The notes under the pieces were generated by a model that saw nothing but the letters and a program-made list of their open reading frames with translations, had not been told where the DNA came from and did not search any database. A program made the translations under genes and the position numbers. Below are positions 32,933-41,211 of a stretch of DNA of 51,091 bases, in pieces. Source of the DNA: JAPHTQ01 sp050302275 (GTDB lineage Bacteria > Pseudomonadota > Gammaproteobacteria > Thiohalomonadales > Thiohalomonadaceae); assembly GCA_050302275.1 (NCBI GenBank), contig JBNLAT010000018.1, positions 1 to 51,091 on the forward strand, written 5' to 3'. The stretch's first letter is position 1, and every line of letters starts with the position of its first letter.

Positions 32933-35791
32933 ATGTCCAATACCACACAGCAAGAGTCGCTCATAAATCGTCAACTGATTAAGGCCTGGTTGTCGTGGGG
33001 ACTCGTCTGGTTAACGGTATTTCCGCTGGTTGGTCTGTTAGTTTCGATCAAGTTTCACATGCCAACTTTTCTCGGTGAAAGTGAGTGGCTCACTTTCGGT
33101 CGTTTGCGACCGATACATGTCAACGGCGTTATCTTCGGCGCTTTCTCTACATCACTACTCGGTCTGCTCTATTATATCGTGCCACGCCTTTGCGGTAGAC
33201 GTCTTGTCGCAGAACAACTCGGTTGGTGGGCGCTATGGGGATGGAACCTGTTTCTGATTGCCGGTTCACTCTCTTTTATGGCCGGTTATAACCTCGGTTT
33301 TGAGGCGGATGAGTTTGAGTGGCCGCTGAATATATTACGTTTCGTCGTGCTCTGCCTCGTCGGCATCCCGATGTTGATAACCATTTTCAGACGCAAGGAG
33401 CAGGGCTTCTATGTTTCACTTTGGTACACCATTGCTGCATTCGTCTGGACACTGCTTAATCTAATTCTGGGTAATGTGGTGTTGCCCTATATGGCGATGT
33501 CAGGGATCAGTAACGCCGCATTGCATGGTCTTTTTATCCATTACGTGGTTGGGCTATGGATCACCCCTGCAGGTCTTGCGGCGATCTATTACTTTATGCC
33601 GTTGGCAACAAAGCGACCGCTGTTCAGCCACCATCTTTCCCTGCTGGGTTTCTGGACTATCGCTCTGTTCTATCCTTTCGTCGGTCTGCATCACTATCTG
33701 TTCAGCCCTATTTCCTATGGACACCAGACTATCTCAATCGTAACCAGCATGTTGTTGATCATTCCCGTGTGGGCGGTGGTGACTAATATGTTCGGCACAG
33801 CCAGAGGGCGTTGGGGGGAAATTCTCGGTGGTACCAGTGCGGACAATTACGCGGCCAAATTTCTGCTGTTTTCCACTTTCTATTATTTGCTTGGCTGTTT
33901 TCAGGGATCGACAGAGGCGCTACGGCGTATTCAGGAGTTAACCCACTTCAGCGATTTTGTCGTCGGCCATTCACACGCCACGGTATTCGGTACCTTTGTC
34001 GTTGGTGTGGTAGGCGGTATGTACTACGTCTGGCCTCGGGTGACCGGTCGACAGCTCTGGAGTTACCGCCTGGCGAGCTGGCATTTGTGGCTCTTCATTA
34101 GCGGTGCGTCAATCATGATTCTGGGTCTGGTGGCACAGGGCTTTATTCAGGGCAGCATGCTGGAGTATGGCACTAACTTTGTCGATACGGTGGTGGAGAT
34201 GAAGCCCTGGTGGCTGACGCGAACGCTGGCAGGCGCCACTATGGACATCGGTTTTATCCTCATGGCGATCAATTTCTACCGCACCGCACGGTATGGTAAG
34301 CCGTTTGAGGAGCCCGCCGCTGTAGTCAGTAAGGAACTGGAGGTGCGGCCAGCAGGAGCGCTCGTTGGCGGTTTGAGCCGTCCCCATACTATCTTCATCA
34401 TCGCCGGACTCGGTTTCTTCGCCATGGCCATCATTCTGCAGGGCATTATGCCCAATCAGCGGGTACGCGAGCGAGTCGATATGGTGAAGGATGTGCCCAG
34501 TGATGCGATGGTGCATAGCAGTGATTACACCGAGCAGCAGAAGCGCGGCAGGGAGGTCTATATTCGTGAAGGCTGCTGGTATTGTCACTCGCAGTATATT
34601 CGTCCGGTAACCGGCGAAACCCAACGCTGGGGACCTTTGGCACAGGAGGGCGAATATGCCTACGACCAGCCGCAGATGCTCAGTACCCGGCGCATCGGTC
34701 CGGATCTTTCACGGGTTGGGCGTAAATACAGCAATGGCTGGCATGCTGCCCACCACTGGAATCCACGACATGTAAAGCCTGATTCGGTAATGCCACGTTT
34801 CCCGTGGCTCTATACCACAGACGACCAGGATAATCATGTACTGAACGATGACGGCAAGGCCTTGGTCGCCTACCTGCAAAAACTGGGTACCAACATCGGT
34901 GACTGGCGTGAAACCTTTGCTCCGACAAGGCTCAGTGCAGGAGCGGCCAGCAGTGTCACACCCGCAGATCGACATGAGCTATTGGTGTTGGGTAAAAGGG
35001 TCTACCAGCGCCGCTGTATCGGCTGTCACGGGGAGAAGGGCGATGGCAAGGGCAAGTCAGCATCGTTCTTCCAGACCAAGCCACGCGACTTTACCAAGGG
35101 TATTTTCAAGTTCCACTCCACACCTGGCTCCAATGCACTACCCACGGATCAGGATCTCTATATCACCATTAGTCATGGCTTATGGGGAACACCGATGCCA
35201 CCCTGGTATAACCTGCCATCGGAGCAGCGCATGGCGGTGATTCAGTACATCAAGACTTTCTCCGATCGTTGGCAAAAGGAGAAAGTGGCTGCTCCGATCA
35301 CGGTCACGGAGGAGAGTATGGTAAACCGACAATCGATCAATCGCGGTCAGCAACTCTTTGTTGCCAACTGTGCCACCTGCCACGGTAATCAGGGGCACGG
35401 TGACGGGATTATCGCTGGTAGCCTGAGTGATAGCTGGGGATACCCTGACCGTCCTGCCAACTATACGTTGCCAGCAGGGGTATTCGGTGGCGTAAAGCTG
35501 GGGCACGACGGAACACATCTGTTCAAGACCATCATGATTGGCATTGGTGGTACCCCGATGCCGAGTTTTAGCGGTTTGTTCAAGGATGATGAGGTTTGGG
35601 ATGTCGTCCATTTTGTTCAGTCGCTGCGTATCGACGCACAGATCGAAGAACTGAAGCAGGCAGGACTGAAGCAAAGCGAGGAATCGGCAGCGCGGAAGCA
35701 GCTGTGGCAGAACCTCTCTACGGCCGCGGCGAGTGGTCAAATCGAAACCGCAGTGATTTCAGCAGGAACTAACCTTGCGGAGGTAAGGTAA
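32933..35791 (+). CDS. Fused cbb3-type cytochrome c oxidase: CcoN + CcoO + two cytochrome c domains
   Basis: A single 952-residue chain joins parts that are normally separate. Residues 1-478 are the CcoN haem-copper subunit: low-spin haem His62 and His348, high-spin haem His346, CuB ligands His203, His253 and His254, and the active-site Tyr247 six residues before His253, the arrangement of oxygen-reducing C-type oxidases. Residues 485-640 are CcoO: one membrane helix, CWYCH at 548-552, and probable Met620 ligand (SVMPRFPW). Two more c domains follow, CIGCH at 695-699 with Met755 and CATCH at 813-817 with Met876, replacing the dihaem part of CcoP. The conserved Glu of the FEG motif is Gln324 (FQGS). 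No ccoGHIS assembly genes are nearby. Confidence 0.88.
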   Translation: MSNTTQQESLINRQLIKAWLSWGLVWLTVFPLVGLLVSIKFHMPTFLGESEWLTFGRLRPIHVNGVIFGAFSTSLLGLLYYIVPRLCGRRLVAEQLGWWALWGWNLFLIAGSLSFMAGYNLGFEADEFEWPLNILRFVVLCLVGIPMLITIFRRKEQGFYVSLWYTIAAFVWTLLNLILGNVVLPYMAMSGISNAALHGLFIHYVVGLWITPAGLAAIYYFMPLATKRPLFSHHLSLLGFWTIALFYPFVGLHHYLFSPISYGHQTISIVTSMLLIIPVWAVVTNMFGTARGRWGEILGGTSADNYAAKFLLFSTFYYLLGCFQGSTEALRRIQELTHFSDFVVGHSHATVFGTFVVGVVGGMYYVWPRVTGRQLWSYRLASWHLWLFISGASIMILGLVAQGFIQGSMLEYGTNFVDTVVEMKPWWLTRTLAGATMDIGFILMAINFYRTARYGKPFEEPAAVVSKELEVRPAGALVGGLSRPHTIFIIAGLGFFAMAIILQGIMPNQRVRERVDMVKDVPSDAMVHSSDYTEQQKRGREVYIREGCWYCHSQYIRPVTGETQRWGPLAQEGEYAYDQPQMLSTRRIGPDLSRVGRKYSNGWHAAHHWNPRHVKPDSVMPRFPWLYTTDDQDNHVLNDDGKALVAYLQKLGTNIGDWRETFAPTRLSAGAASSVTPADRHELLVLGKRVYQRRCIGCHGEKGDGKGKSASFFQTKPRDFTKGIFKFHSTPGSNALPTDQDLYITISHGLWGTPMPPWYNLPSEQRMAVIQYIKTFSDRWQKEKVAAPITVTEESMVNRQSINRGQQLFVANCATCHGNQGHGDGIIAGSLSDSWGYPDRPANYTLPAGVFGGVKLGHDGTHLFKTIMIGIGGTPMPSFSGLFKDDEVWDVVHFVQSLRIDAQIEELKQAGLKQSEESAARKQLWQNLSTAAASGQIETAVISAGTNLAEVR

Positions 35792-35794
35792 GCC

Positions 35795-35992
35795 ATGAAT
35801 CAGCAATCCGAACCCGAAAAGTGGAGTGAGGCGCATCAGGACCCCAGGGAAGGAGAGACCTTCGTGTACAGGGATTCCGGTGTGCATGAAAATCGCGGCT
35901 ACATTCCCTTGTGGCTGAAGCTTGTAGCCATCGCGCTGCTAGTTTGGGCTGTTTATTACACCATCGCCTATTGGGGGCCGCCTCCAGGTTAA
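35795..35992 (+). CDS. Small FixP_N/CcoP-anchor-like membrane protein
   Basis: Starting three bases after the oxidase stop, this 65-residue protein has a charged N-terminus and one membrane helix (WLKLVAIALLVWAVYYTI). The segment VYRDSGVHENRGYIPLWLK follows the pattern of the CcoP/FixP N-terminal domain (DGI-EYDNPLPRWW in CcoP), which anchors the dihaem cytochrome to the oxidase. Here it carries no haem site; the haem domains are on the preceding fused protein. It is probably the second subunit of the same complex. CcoQ is an alternative, but the pre-helix motif favours FixP_N. Confidence 0.68.
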   Translation: MNQQSEPEKWSEAHQDPREGETFVYRDSGVHENRGYIPLWLKLVAIALLVWAVYYTIAYWGPPPG

Positions 35993-36165
35993 GGTGTCGC
36001 CTGTAGTGTGAACCCTGCATCGACGCAATCTCGTGCTGCATCACAGTTTGGTACAGCAGCACGTGAGCCGTTTCACGCCTGCTCATACGTTGTCTGGACC
36101 GTTACCCCTTAACATGGCTACAATCAGGGCGAACCATCGATAACAACACCACAAGGTATAACAAT

Positions 36166-36639
36166 ATGAAAATCGATACTGCATGGTTGGAGGAGAATGT
36201 ATTCGGTCACGAACTGTCTGCGGACGAACTGGAAGCACTGAATTCTCTTATGGATGCGGACAATGTGGCGAAGGGGGGGAAGATCGTTGGCCAGGGCGAA
36301 CCTGGCGGCACGCTCTATATCCTGAAGTCGGGTAGTGCTCTGGTTCAGACCGCTGGTAACAGCCCGGTAGATGTTGCCACGCTGGATGCGGGTGCCGTGG
36401 TCGGTGAAATGAGTTTCTTAACCGATGATGCTGCCAGCGCCAATGTGCTGGCGACCAGCGACAGTGTCGTTTACCGCATCAATCGCGCAGGCTTTTCCGA
36501 ACTGATGAATCGCCACGAGGAGCTGGCCTTCTCACTGTTCGTTTATATCCTGCGGCATACCGCTACCGTTATTCGTCATATGAACGAAGAGCATGTCAGT
36601 ATGATGCAATATATTGTTGGTACCCGGATGGGAACCTGA
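36166..36639 (+). CDS. Stand-alone cyclic nucleotide-binding domain protein
   Basis: This 157-residue protein is a cNMP-binding domain (about 20-140) with the typical run GGKIVGQGEPGGTLYILKSG, LDAGAVVGEMSFLTDDAASA and the helix that follows. The phosphate-binding cassette GEMSFLTDDAASA lacks the Arg of cAMP-binding CRP (R-x-A), so nucleotide binding is doubtful. No helix-turn-helix follows, so it is not a complete CRP/FNR regulator. A terminator follows immediately. Confidence 0.8.
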   Translation: MKIDTAWLEENVFGHELSADELEALNSLMDADNVAKGGKIVGQGEPGGTLYILKSGSALVQTAGNSPVDVATLDAGAVVGEMSFLTDDAASANVLATSDSVVYRINRAGFSELMNRHEELAFSLFVYILRHTATVIRHMNEEHVSMMQYIVGTRMGT

Positions 36640-36658
36640 CGGAGTTAAAGCTGAAAGT

Positions 36659-36688
36659 AAAAAGCCGCCACATTATGGCGGCTTTTTT
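36659..36688. terminator. Terminator after the cNMP-binding protein gene
   Basis: AAAGCCGCCA (36661-36670) pairs with TGGCGGCTTT (36676-36685), followed by T bases. Flanking A and T runs allow it to act in both directions, also ending the JAMM gene, whose stop is at 36698. Confidence 0.87.
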
Positions 36689-36697
36689 GTGGGGCTT

Positions 36698-37129
36698 TCA
36701 GCTGGTGACAGGTATCGTTCTAATAACCTCCTCCTCGAAGATATAGGCCTCCGCAATGAAACGCTGGTGGTCTGGTTTCATGATGACCCATGGTATGGCG
36801 GTTTTGATCATTCCCTTGATATCTGCGAACGATGGCATTAAATCACCGCCAGGATGAGTGTGAAAAACACTAATTACCTCTTCGCGGAGTTTACCTCGCT
36901 TATCAAGATATTTGTTAAGCCATGTCCTTTCCATCTCGAAAGACGAATCTTGCCATGGTCTGCTATCCGCAAAGTGGATGTCTGCGCACCTCAATGTACG
37001 TTTTCTTTTTTCACCAATGAGTAGAGCAGACACCTCCCTGGGGCTGCCAATACCTGCTACTTCAGCAAGCTTTTCGCGGAAGTCCCGGGGGATAATTAAC
37101 TTATCAATGGTTTTCGATTTGTAGATCAC
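36698..37129 (-). CDS. JAMM/MPN+ metallopeptidase (Prok-JAB family)
   Basis: The 143-residue product is a bare JAMM domain. The zinc motif is complete: probable Glu32 (REVSALLIGE), His90 and His92 (HTHPGG), Ser100 and Asp103 (SFAD), matching H-x-H-x7-S-x2-D. JAMM enzymes cut isopeptide or peptide bonds after ubiquitin-like C-termini, or process cysteine-synthase-type sulfur carriers. The start is GTG at 37129, and GTGA overlaps the stop of the upstream gene by four bases, so the two proteins are translationally coupled and likely act together. No E1-, E2- or ubiquitin-like gene is visible nearby. Confidence 0.85.
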   Translation of the reverse strand: MIYKSKTIDKLIIPRDFREKLAEVAGIGSPREVSALLIGEKRKRTLRCADIHFADSRPWQDSSFEMERTWLNKYLDKRGKLREEVISVFHTHPGGDLMPSFADIKGMIKTAIPWVIMKPDHQRFIAEAYIFEEEVIRTIPVTS

Positions 37130-38247
37130 CGTGTGCTACCACCGATACAGTAGAAACAGTTATCGTAACCATCGTTATGTGCGCCTGTTAGTGAGTTGTA
37201 TACCTGAATATGTTCTGGCTTTATCAGGTGCAGGAAATTACAACTTACCGTATGTACTTCCCGCTTGGAACGGCTGGTATTGGCATAATATTCAGCTTTG
37301 TAACTACCGGTAGGATAGGTTGTGCTGCTGCTAGAAGTACTTTTGTCGGCGCTTGGATAATCGGTAGCCTGATAGGAAAATGAGGTACTGGTTCCTACCC
37401 CCACATAGGCATCCTGCCCGTTGGCATCGGCCCAGATAGCGCATCCAACACCTGCAATAACGGTTCCCACGGTGGCAATGGCTGCACCCACAGGAGGGGC
37501 GGCAATCGCAACTATTGCGCCAACGACGGCGACGACTGCACCCACAGCAATAGTGACTGCCGCGACGGTTTTCTGTACGGCTTTCTTTGCGCCTTCAATG
37601 GTTACCACACCTTCTTTCCTTAACTCCTCTATGGACTCTGGCGCAGAGGTACTCTTCTGTAATTTTTTGGCTCGCTCGAAGATTGACTTGAGTCCATTCT
37701 TTTCCACTAATGTTCTGAATGCTGCTGCGTTTTTCTTGTTTAGAAGGACATTATGGTAATAACGCAAGTCCTTCATGGTATACCCCATATCAAGCAGGGT
37801 TTTGCGGGTTTCTGCATTGAAGAAGACAGGGTTTGATTTCACCCGTAATTCATCGAAATTATCCAGAATCTTACGCTCCACCTCATTCAGAAGCGCTTTA
37901 TTTTTTTCAAATAGATTGAGTGAATCCGAGATTGACTGACTTACTTCGGCTTCTGCCTTAAGTGCTGAATTGAGCAGGTTTCGTTGCAGCTTCTCGCTGA
38001 CTTTTCGTCCCCGGTGATGCCGGTTCCGCATTTCACTGACGAGTTGGTGTCGCCTGGCGAAATGCTTATGGGATTTTGTGATGCTTTGTAGGAATCCTTT
38101 GTCTACCTTAATGGATGCAGCCACTTCTTCGAGCTTTTTGTCAGATTTATTTTCCTCTGAGTGTCTGTCCCTAATCTTCTTGTTGCCATGGTGGTGTTTG
38201 TGCTTCGGTTCTTTGTCAGCGTGCTCATTCCCTGATAATTGGCGCAT
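37126..38247 (-). CDS. Unknown protein with hydrophobic core and C-terminal Cys/His motif, coupled to a JAMM peptidase
   Basis: I do not recognise the family as a whole. The 373 residues show a very basic, His-rich N-terminus (to about 85), a helical region (85-200), a glycine/alanine-rich hydrophobic stretch at 226-273 with GxxxG-like spacing (GAVVAVVGAIVAIAAPPVGA) that could span or insert in a membrane, a Ser/Thr/Tyr-rich linker (280-325), and a C-terminal module with His332, Cys336, Cys364 and Cys367 (HTVSC, then GYDNCFYC). That module follows the pattern of the small zinc-binding Ada-type motif also found at the end of some nucleases. The protein ends in GG plus three residues. GAGGAG precedes the ATG. 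Confidence 0.68.
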   Translation of the reverse strand: MRQLSGNEHADKEPKHKHHHGNKKIRDRHSEENKSDKKLEEVAASIKVDKGFLQSITKSHKHFARRHQLVSEMRNRHHRGRKVSEKLQRNLLNSALKAEAEVSQSISDSLNLFEKNKALLNEVERKILDNFDELRVKSNPVFFNAETRKTLLDMGYTMKDLRYYHNVLLNKKNAAAFRTLVEKNGLKSIFERAKKLQKSTSAPESIEELRKEGVVTIEGAKKAVQKTVAAVTIAVGAVVAVVGAIVAIAAPPVGAAIATVGTVIAGVGCAIWADANGQDAYVGVGTSTSFSYQATDYPSADKSTSSSSTTYPTGSYKAEYYANTSRSKREVHTVSCNFLHLIKPEHIQVYNSLTGAHNDGYDNCFYCIGGSTR

Positions 38248-38461
38248 GGTAGTCTCCTCGCTGGAAAGGTGTGCGATTAAATATAATGAAAACAGTGCGT
38301 TGTGTTATGCGGGCGGCAGGGGTGATAAATTGCGGCACTCCATCGCCGACGTCTCACAAGCTAGGTTTAGCAACGATCAGTGGTTCTGGCAATGCTACTT
38401 GAGGTAGGTGTCTGCAATCAGGTGCAGCGCTGGCAGTTGGCCATCTGCGCTTCAGCTGATA

Positions 38462-38821
38462 TTACGACAGGTAATATGACAGGCTTGCTACGGTCCAGAA
38501 CACCAGCCAACTGATGTGCCGCCCTCTGGTGAAAGCAAAGGCGAGCATTCCCGTGAGTAGGAAAACGACACTAACGGCTTGAAGTACTGCATGTTGGATA
38601 TCTGCACCAGACTCAACCATCAGTAATAGCCAGGCAAAGCCCCACCAGGCGATAGTGGTCATGTGCCAGGCGAAGCGTAGCGTACCTTTGGTAAAGGTAT
38701 CGTCGCCGAAAAGATGGGGGACTTTCCCTGTACGGAACAGCCTGATCAGGATATAGCGTTCACCCAGATAGGAGTGGATGATGCCGATTAAAAAGAGCAG
38801 TGCGGCGGCGGTGGGTAACAA
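38462..38821 (-). CDS. Small four-helix membrane protein, unknown
   Basis: The likely start is TTG at 38821, preceded by AGGGAAGAG. The 119-residue product has about four membrane helices (AALLFLIGIIHSYLGE, WHMTTIAWWGFAWLLLMV, AVSVVFLLTGMLAFAF, WLVFWTVASLSYYL) and a conserved-looking loop RYILIRLFRTGKVPHLFGDD. Related proteins occur in other gammaproteobacteria as hypothetical proteins; I know no function. It is 14 bases downstream of the transaldolase gene and likely co-transcribed. Confidence 0.72.
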   Translation of the reverse strand: MLPTAAALLFLIGIIHSYLGERYILIRLFRTGKVPHLFGDDTFTKGTLRFAWHMTTIAWWGFAWLLLMVESGADIQHAVLQAVSVVFLLTGMLAFAFTRGRHISWLVFWTVASLSYYLS

Positions 38822-38835
38822 GCGTCTCTTCCCTG

Positions 38836-39801
38836 TTAGCTAGAGCAGTGCTTTTCTCTCATAAACTGCGCCAGGCGGTCAAGATCGGCGCTGAATTTGC
38901 GTATGCCTTCCGCCAGCTTCTCGGTAGCCATGGCATCTTCGTTCATCAACCAACGGAAGGCTTTCTCGTCCAGAGAGATTTGCTCCAGTTCCATGGAGCG
39001 GGATGAAGTTGGGTCGAGTTTACGCGGTAATTCGCCACTGTCATCTTCCAGTTCCTCGAGTAGTTTCGGTGAGATAGTCAGCAGGTCACAACCGGCCAAC
39101 TGTTTGATCTCGCCACTATTACGGAAACTGGCGCCCATGATCTCCGTCTTGTAGCCGAAGTGCTTGTAATAGTTGTAAATCTGGGTCACTGATTGGACGC
39201 CGGGATCTTCCTCGGCGGGTATGCTGTCCACCCCTCTATCTGCCTTGTGCCAGTCGAGTATCCGGCCAACAAAGGGTGAGATTAACTGTACCTTCGCCTC
39301 GGCGCAGGCCACCGCCTGGGCGAAGCTGAAGAGCAGGGTGAGGTTGCAGTGGATGCCCTCCTTACTGAGCTGCTCGGCGGCGCGAATACCCTCCCAGGTC
39401 GAGGCGATCTTGATCAGGATTCTTTCACGGCTGACGCCTTCCTTCTCGAACATGGAAATAATCCGACGGGCGGTTTCGATGGTGCCCTCGGTGTCGAAGG
39501 AGAGGGTGGCGTCTACTTCCACCGAGACCCGTCCGGGGATAATTGTCAGAATCTCCTGGGCGAAGTTCACCGCCAACCGTTCCAGACAGGGGCGCATCTG
39601 TTGTGAGGGATCGCAGATATCCTGTGGACAGCGCTGCAGGGACTCTTCCACAAGATGTGCATATTCAGGCATTTGTGCCGCAGCGAGGAGGAGGGAAGGG
39701 TTAGTGGTAGCGTCCTGGGGACGGTGTTTTCGGATCGACTCGATGTCCCCTGTGTCGGCGACAACGATAGTCATTTCCCTGAGTTGGTCGAGTACGCTCA
39801 T
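38836..39801 (-). CDS. tal: Transaldolase
   Basis: Transaldolase moves a dihydroxyacetone unit between sugar phosphates in the pentose phosphate pathway. At 321 residues it is of the classical TalB type. The Schiff-base lysine is in ILIKIASTWEG, the signature near the N-terminus is DATTNPSLLL, and the phosphate-binding region reads SPFVGRILDWHKAD. The stretch KTEIMGASFRNSGEI is also typical. It forms an apparent two-gene unit with the small membrane protein downstream. Confidence 0.95.
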   Translation of the reverse strand: MSVLDQLREMTIVVADTGDIESIRKHRPQDATTNPSLLLAAAQMPEYAHLVEESLQRCPQDICDPSQQMRPCLERLAVNFAQEILTIIPGRVSVEVDATLSFDTEGTIETARRIISMFEKEGVSRERILIKIASTWEGIRAAEQLSKEGIHCNLTLLFSFAQAVACAEAKVQLISPFVGRILDWHKADRGVDSIPAEEDPGVQSVTQIYNYYKHFGYKTEIMGASFRNSGEIKQLAGCDLLTISPKLLEELEDDSGELPRKLDPTSSRSMELEQISLDEKAFRWLMNEDAMATEKLAEGIRKFSADLDRLAQFMREKHCSS

Positions 39802-39930
39802 GGTTTACTCCCTGCATTCACCTATTAAAAATCGTTCAGATGAATATAGATGCTGAGGGCAAGTATGCCAGAAAGCAAGCGGGGCAAATGAGATGTTTTG
39901 TTTACATAACAGGCGTGACAGCTTCCGCTA

Positions 39931-40977
39931 TTAAATTTCTATAACCCGATTGCGACCGGCGTGCTTGCCCTGATAAAGCGCATCGTCAGCGAGCTTGATA
40001 GTTCCGTTAATGCTGGTGTTATCACGATGCTGCGCGACACCGAAGGTTAGTGTGATAGAAAATTTCTGTCCATTGAAGACAAAGGGGTGAAGCTCAATGC
40101 TATTGCGAATATCTTCCGCAACGATTGCCGCCGCTTTTGAATCGATACCGGGAAAGATAAACAGAAACTCTTCACCACCCCAGCGACCGACGACGTCGTA
40201 TTTTCGTAAGCGCGATTTCAATAGTCGGGAAACCTCGCGTAAGACATAGTCGCCGCAATCGTGACCATACTGGTCGTTAATGCTTTTGAAGTTATCCAGA
40301 TCGGTCAGCGCCAGACTGAACTCGGTGCCATTGCGCATGAATAATTCATGTTGAGCATTGAGCAGCGGGAATATCCCACGGCGATTGGGTAGGCCCGTAA
40401 GCAAATCGGTATTGGCCAGCATCTCCATCTTCTGTTCTGAAATGAATGACGCCACCCGGAAGTAATAGGAGGTAATGATGAGCGAGACGAAACTGGCCAC
40501 AATATTGGCGTAGTTCATCCCTGAGATTACCAGGGGATAGTTATAGTGATACTCCCGACTGGCGGTGAATGCATAGAGACCGATGAACAGCGTGCAGGCA
40601 AAACTGGAGAGTAGCAGTAGTGGGACAAGCTGCATTCGCTGGTTAAATAGAATAAAGGGGATACCGGCAATCAGGTAGTACTGGAAGCCGCTATGCCAGC
40701 CGTAAAAGTAGAGGGCGAGCGTAGTATGTAGTCCCACCTCGAAGAAAAGCGTGACAATCGCAGCTGTATGGCGGCCCTCAAGATTAAATTTCCGGGCCGA
40801 GATCCAGGCTGCGGTTGAGAAGATATTGAAAGCTGCGAGGAAGTCGTTGCCGATCAGGTAGAAAACCAGGATCAGCGATGCGTGAACGACAATGCCAAGG
40901 TAAGTCAGATAGGTAATGACTACGTAGATACGGTAATCACAGTCTTCGACCTGGGGAGGTCTAATCAGTTGCGTCAT
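39931..40977 (-). CDS. Membrane-bound diguanylate cyclase (GGDEF)
   Basis: This enzyme makes c-di-GMP. The 348 residues show about six membrane helices in the first 185 residues (an MHYT/MASE-like but unassigned sensor region), a short linker (EQKMEMLANTDLLTGLPNRRG) and a GGDEF domain. The active motif is GGEEF near residue 266, hence predicted active. Five residues before it lies an inhibitory I-site (RKYD), so feedback by c-di-GMP is expected. It follows a 374-base intergenic region with an FNR-like box about 220 bases upstream. Confidence 0.92.
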   Translation of the reverse strand: MTQLIRPPQVEDCDYRIYVVITYLTYLGIVVHASLILVFYLIGNDFLAAFNIFSTAAWISARKFNLEGRHTAAIVTLFFEVGLHTTLALYFYGWHSGFQYYLIAGIPFILFNQRMQLVPLLLLSSFACTLFIGLYAFTASREYHYNYPLVISGMNYANIVASFVSLIITSYYFRVASFISEQKMEMLANTDLLTGLPNRRGIFPLLNAQHELFMRNGTEFSLALTDLDNFKSINDQYGHDCGDYVLREVSRLLKSRLRKYDVVGRWGGEEFLFIFPGIDSKAAAIVAEDIRNSIELHPFVFNGQKFSITLTFGVAQHRDNTSINGTIKLADDALYQGKHAGRNRVIEI

Positions 40978-41197
40978 TGAGCCAAAGACTCCAAAAATTA
41001 TAGCTTTTTATTGTTATTAGTATGCTGTGGGACTGCGGAGGCTATTTTAGCAACGGCTGCCCATGCTTGGGTAGTCTTCAGGATGGAATCGGTAGTGAAA
41101 TGGAGTGATTTACCTCAAATAGGGTAGATGTGCCTAATGATTTAGTATGAGATTCCTTCTGATGTTCTCGGGTATTCGACTAAGGGACCGGATCTTT

Positions 41198-41211
41198 TTG
41201 ATATAAATCAC
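41198..41211. promoter_or_regulatory. FNR/ANR-like box upstream of the diguanylate cyclase gene
   Basis: TTGATATAAATCAC matches TTGAT-N4-ATCAA at nine of ten defined positions. It lies about 220 bases before the diguanylate cyclase start. It also overlaps the end of the VOC gene remnant, and the same arrangement recurs at 50445-50458, so it may merely be inherited with that fragment. Confidence 0.35.

Noticed and set aside
36090..36124. A sigma-70 promoter before the cNMP-binding protein gene (TTGTCT ... TACAAT)
   Set aside because: The spacer is 23 bases, too long for sigma-70; the TACAAT alone is not enough.
37126..38247. Calling the 373-residue protein a ubiquitin-like protein because it ends in GG plus a tail
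   Set aside because: No beta-grasp pattern is visible. The end of the protein is instead a Cys/His motif of Ada type, so only the possible tail cleavage is mentioned as a hypothesis.
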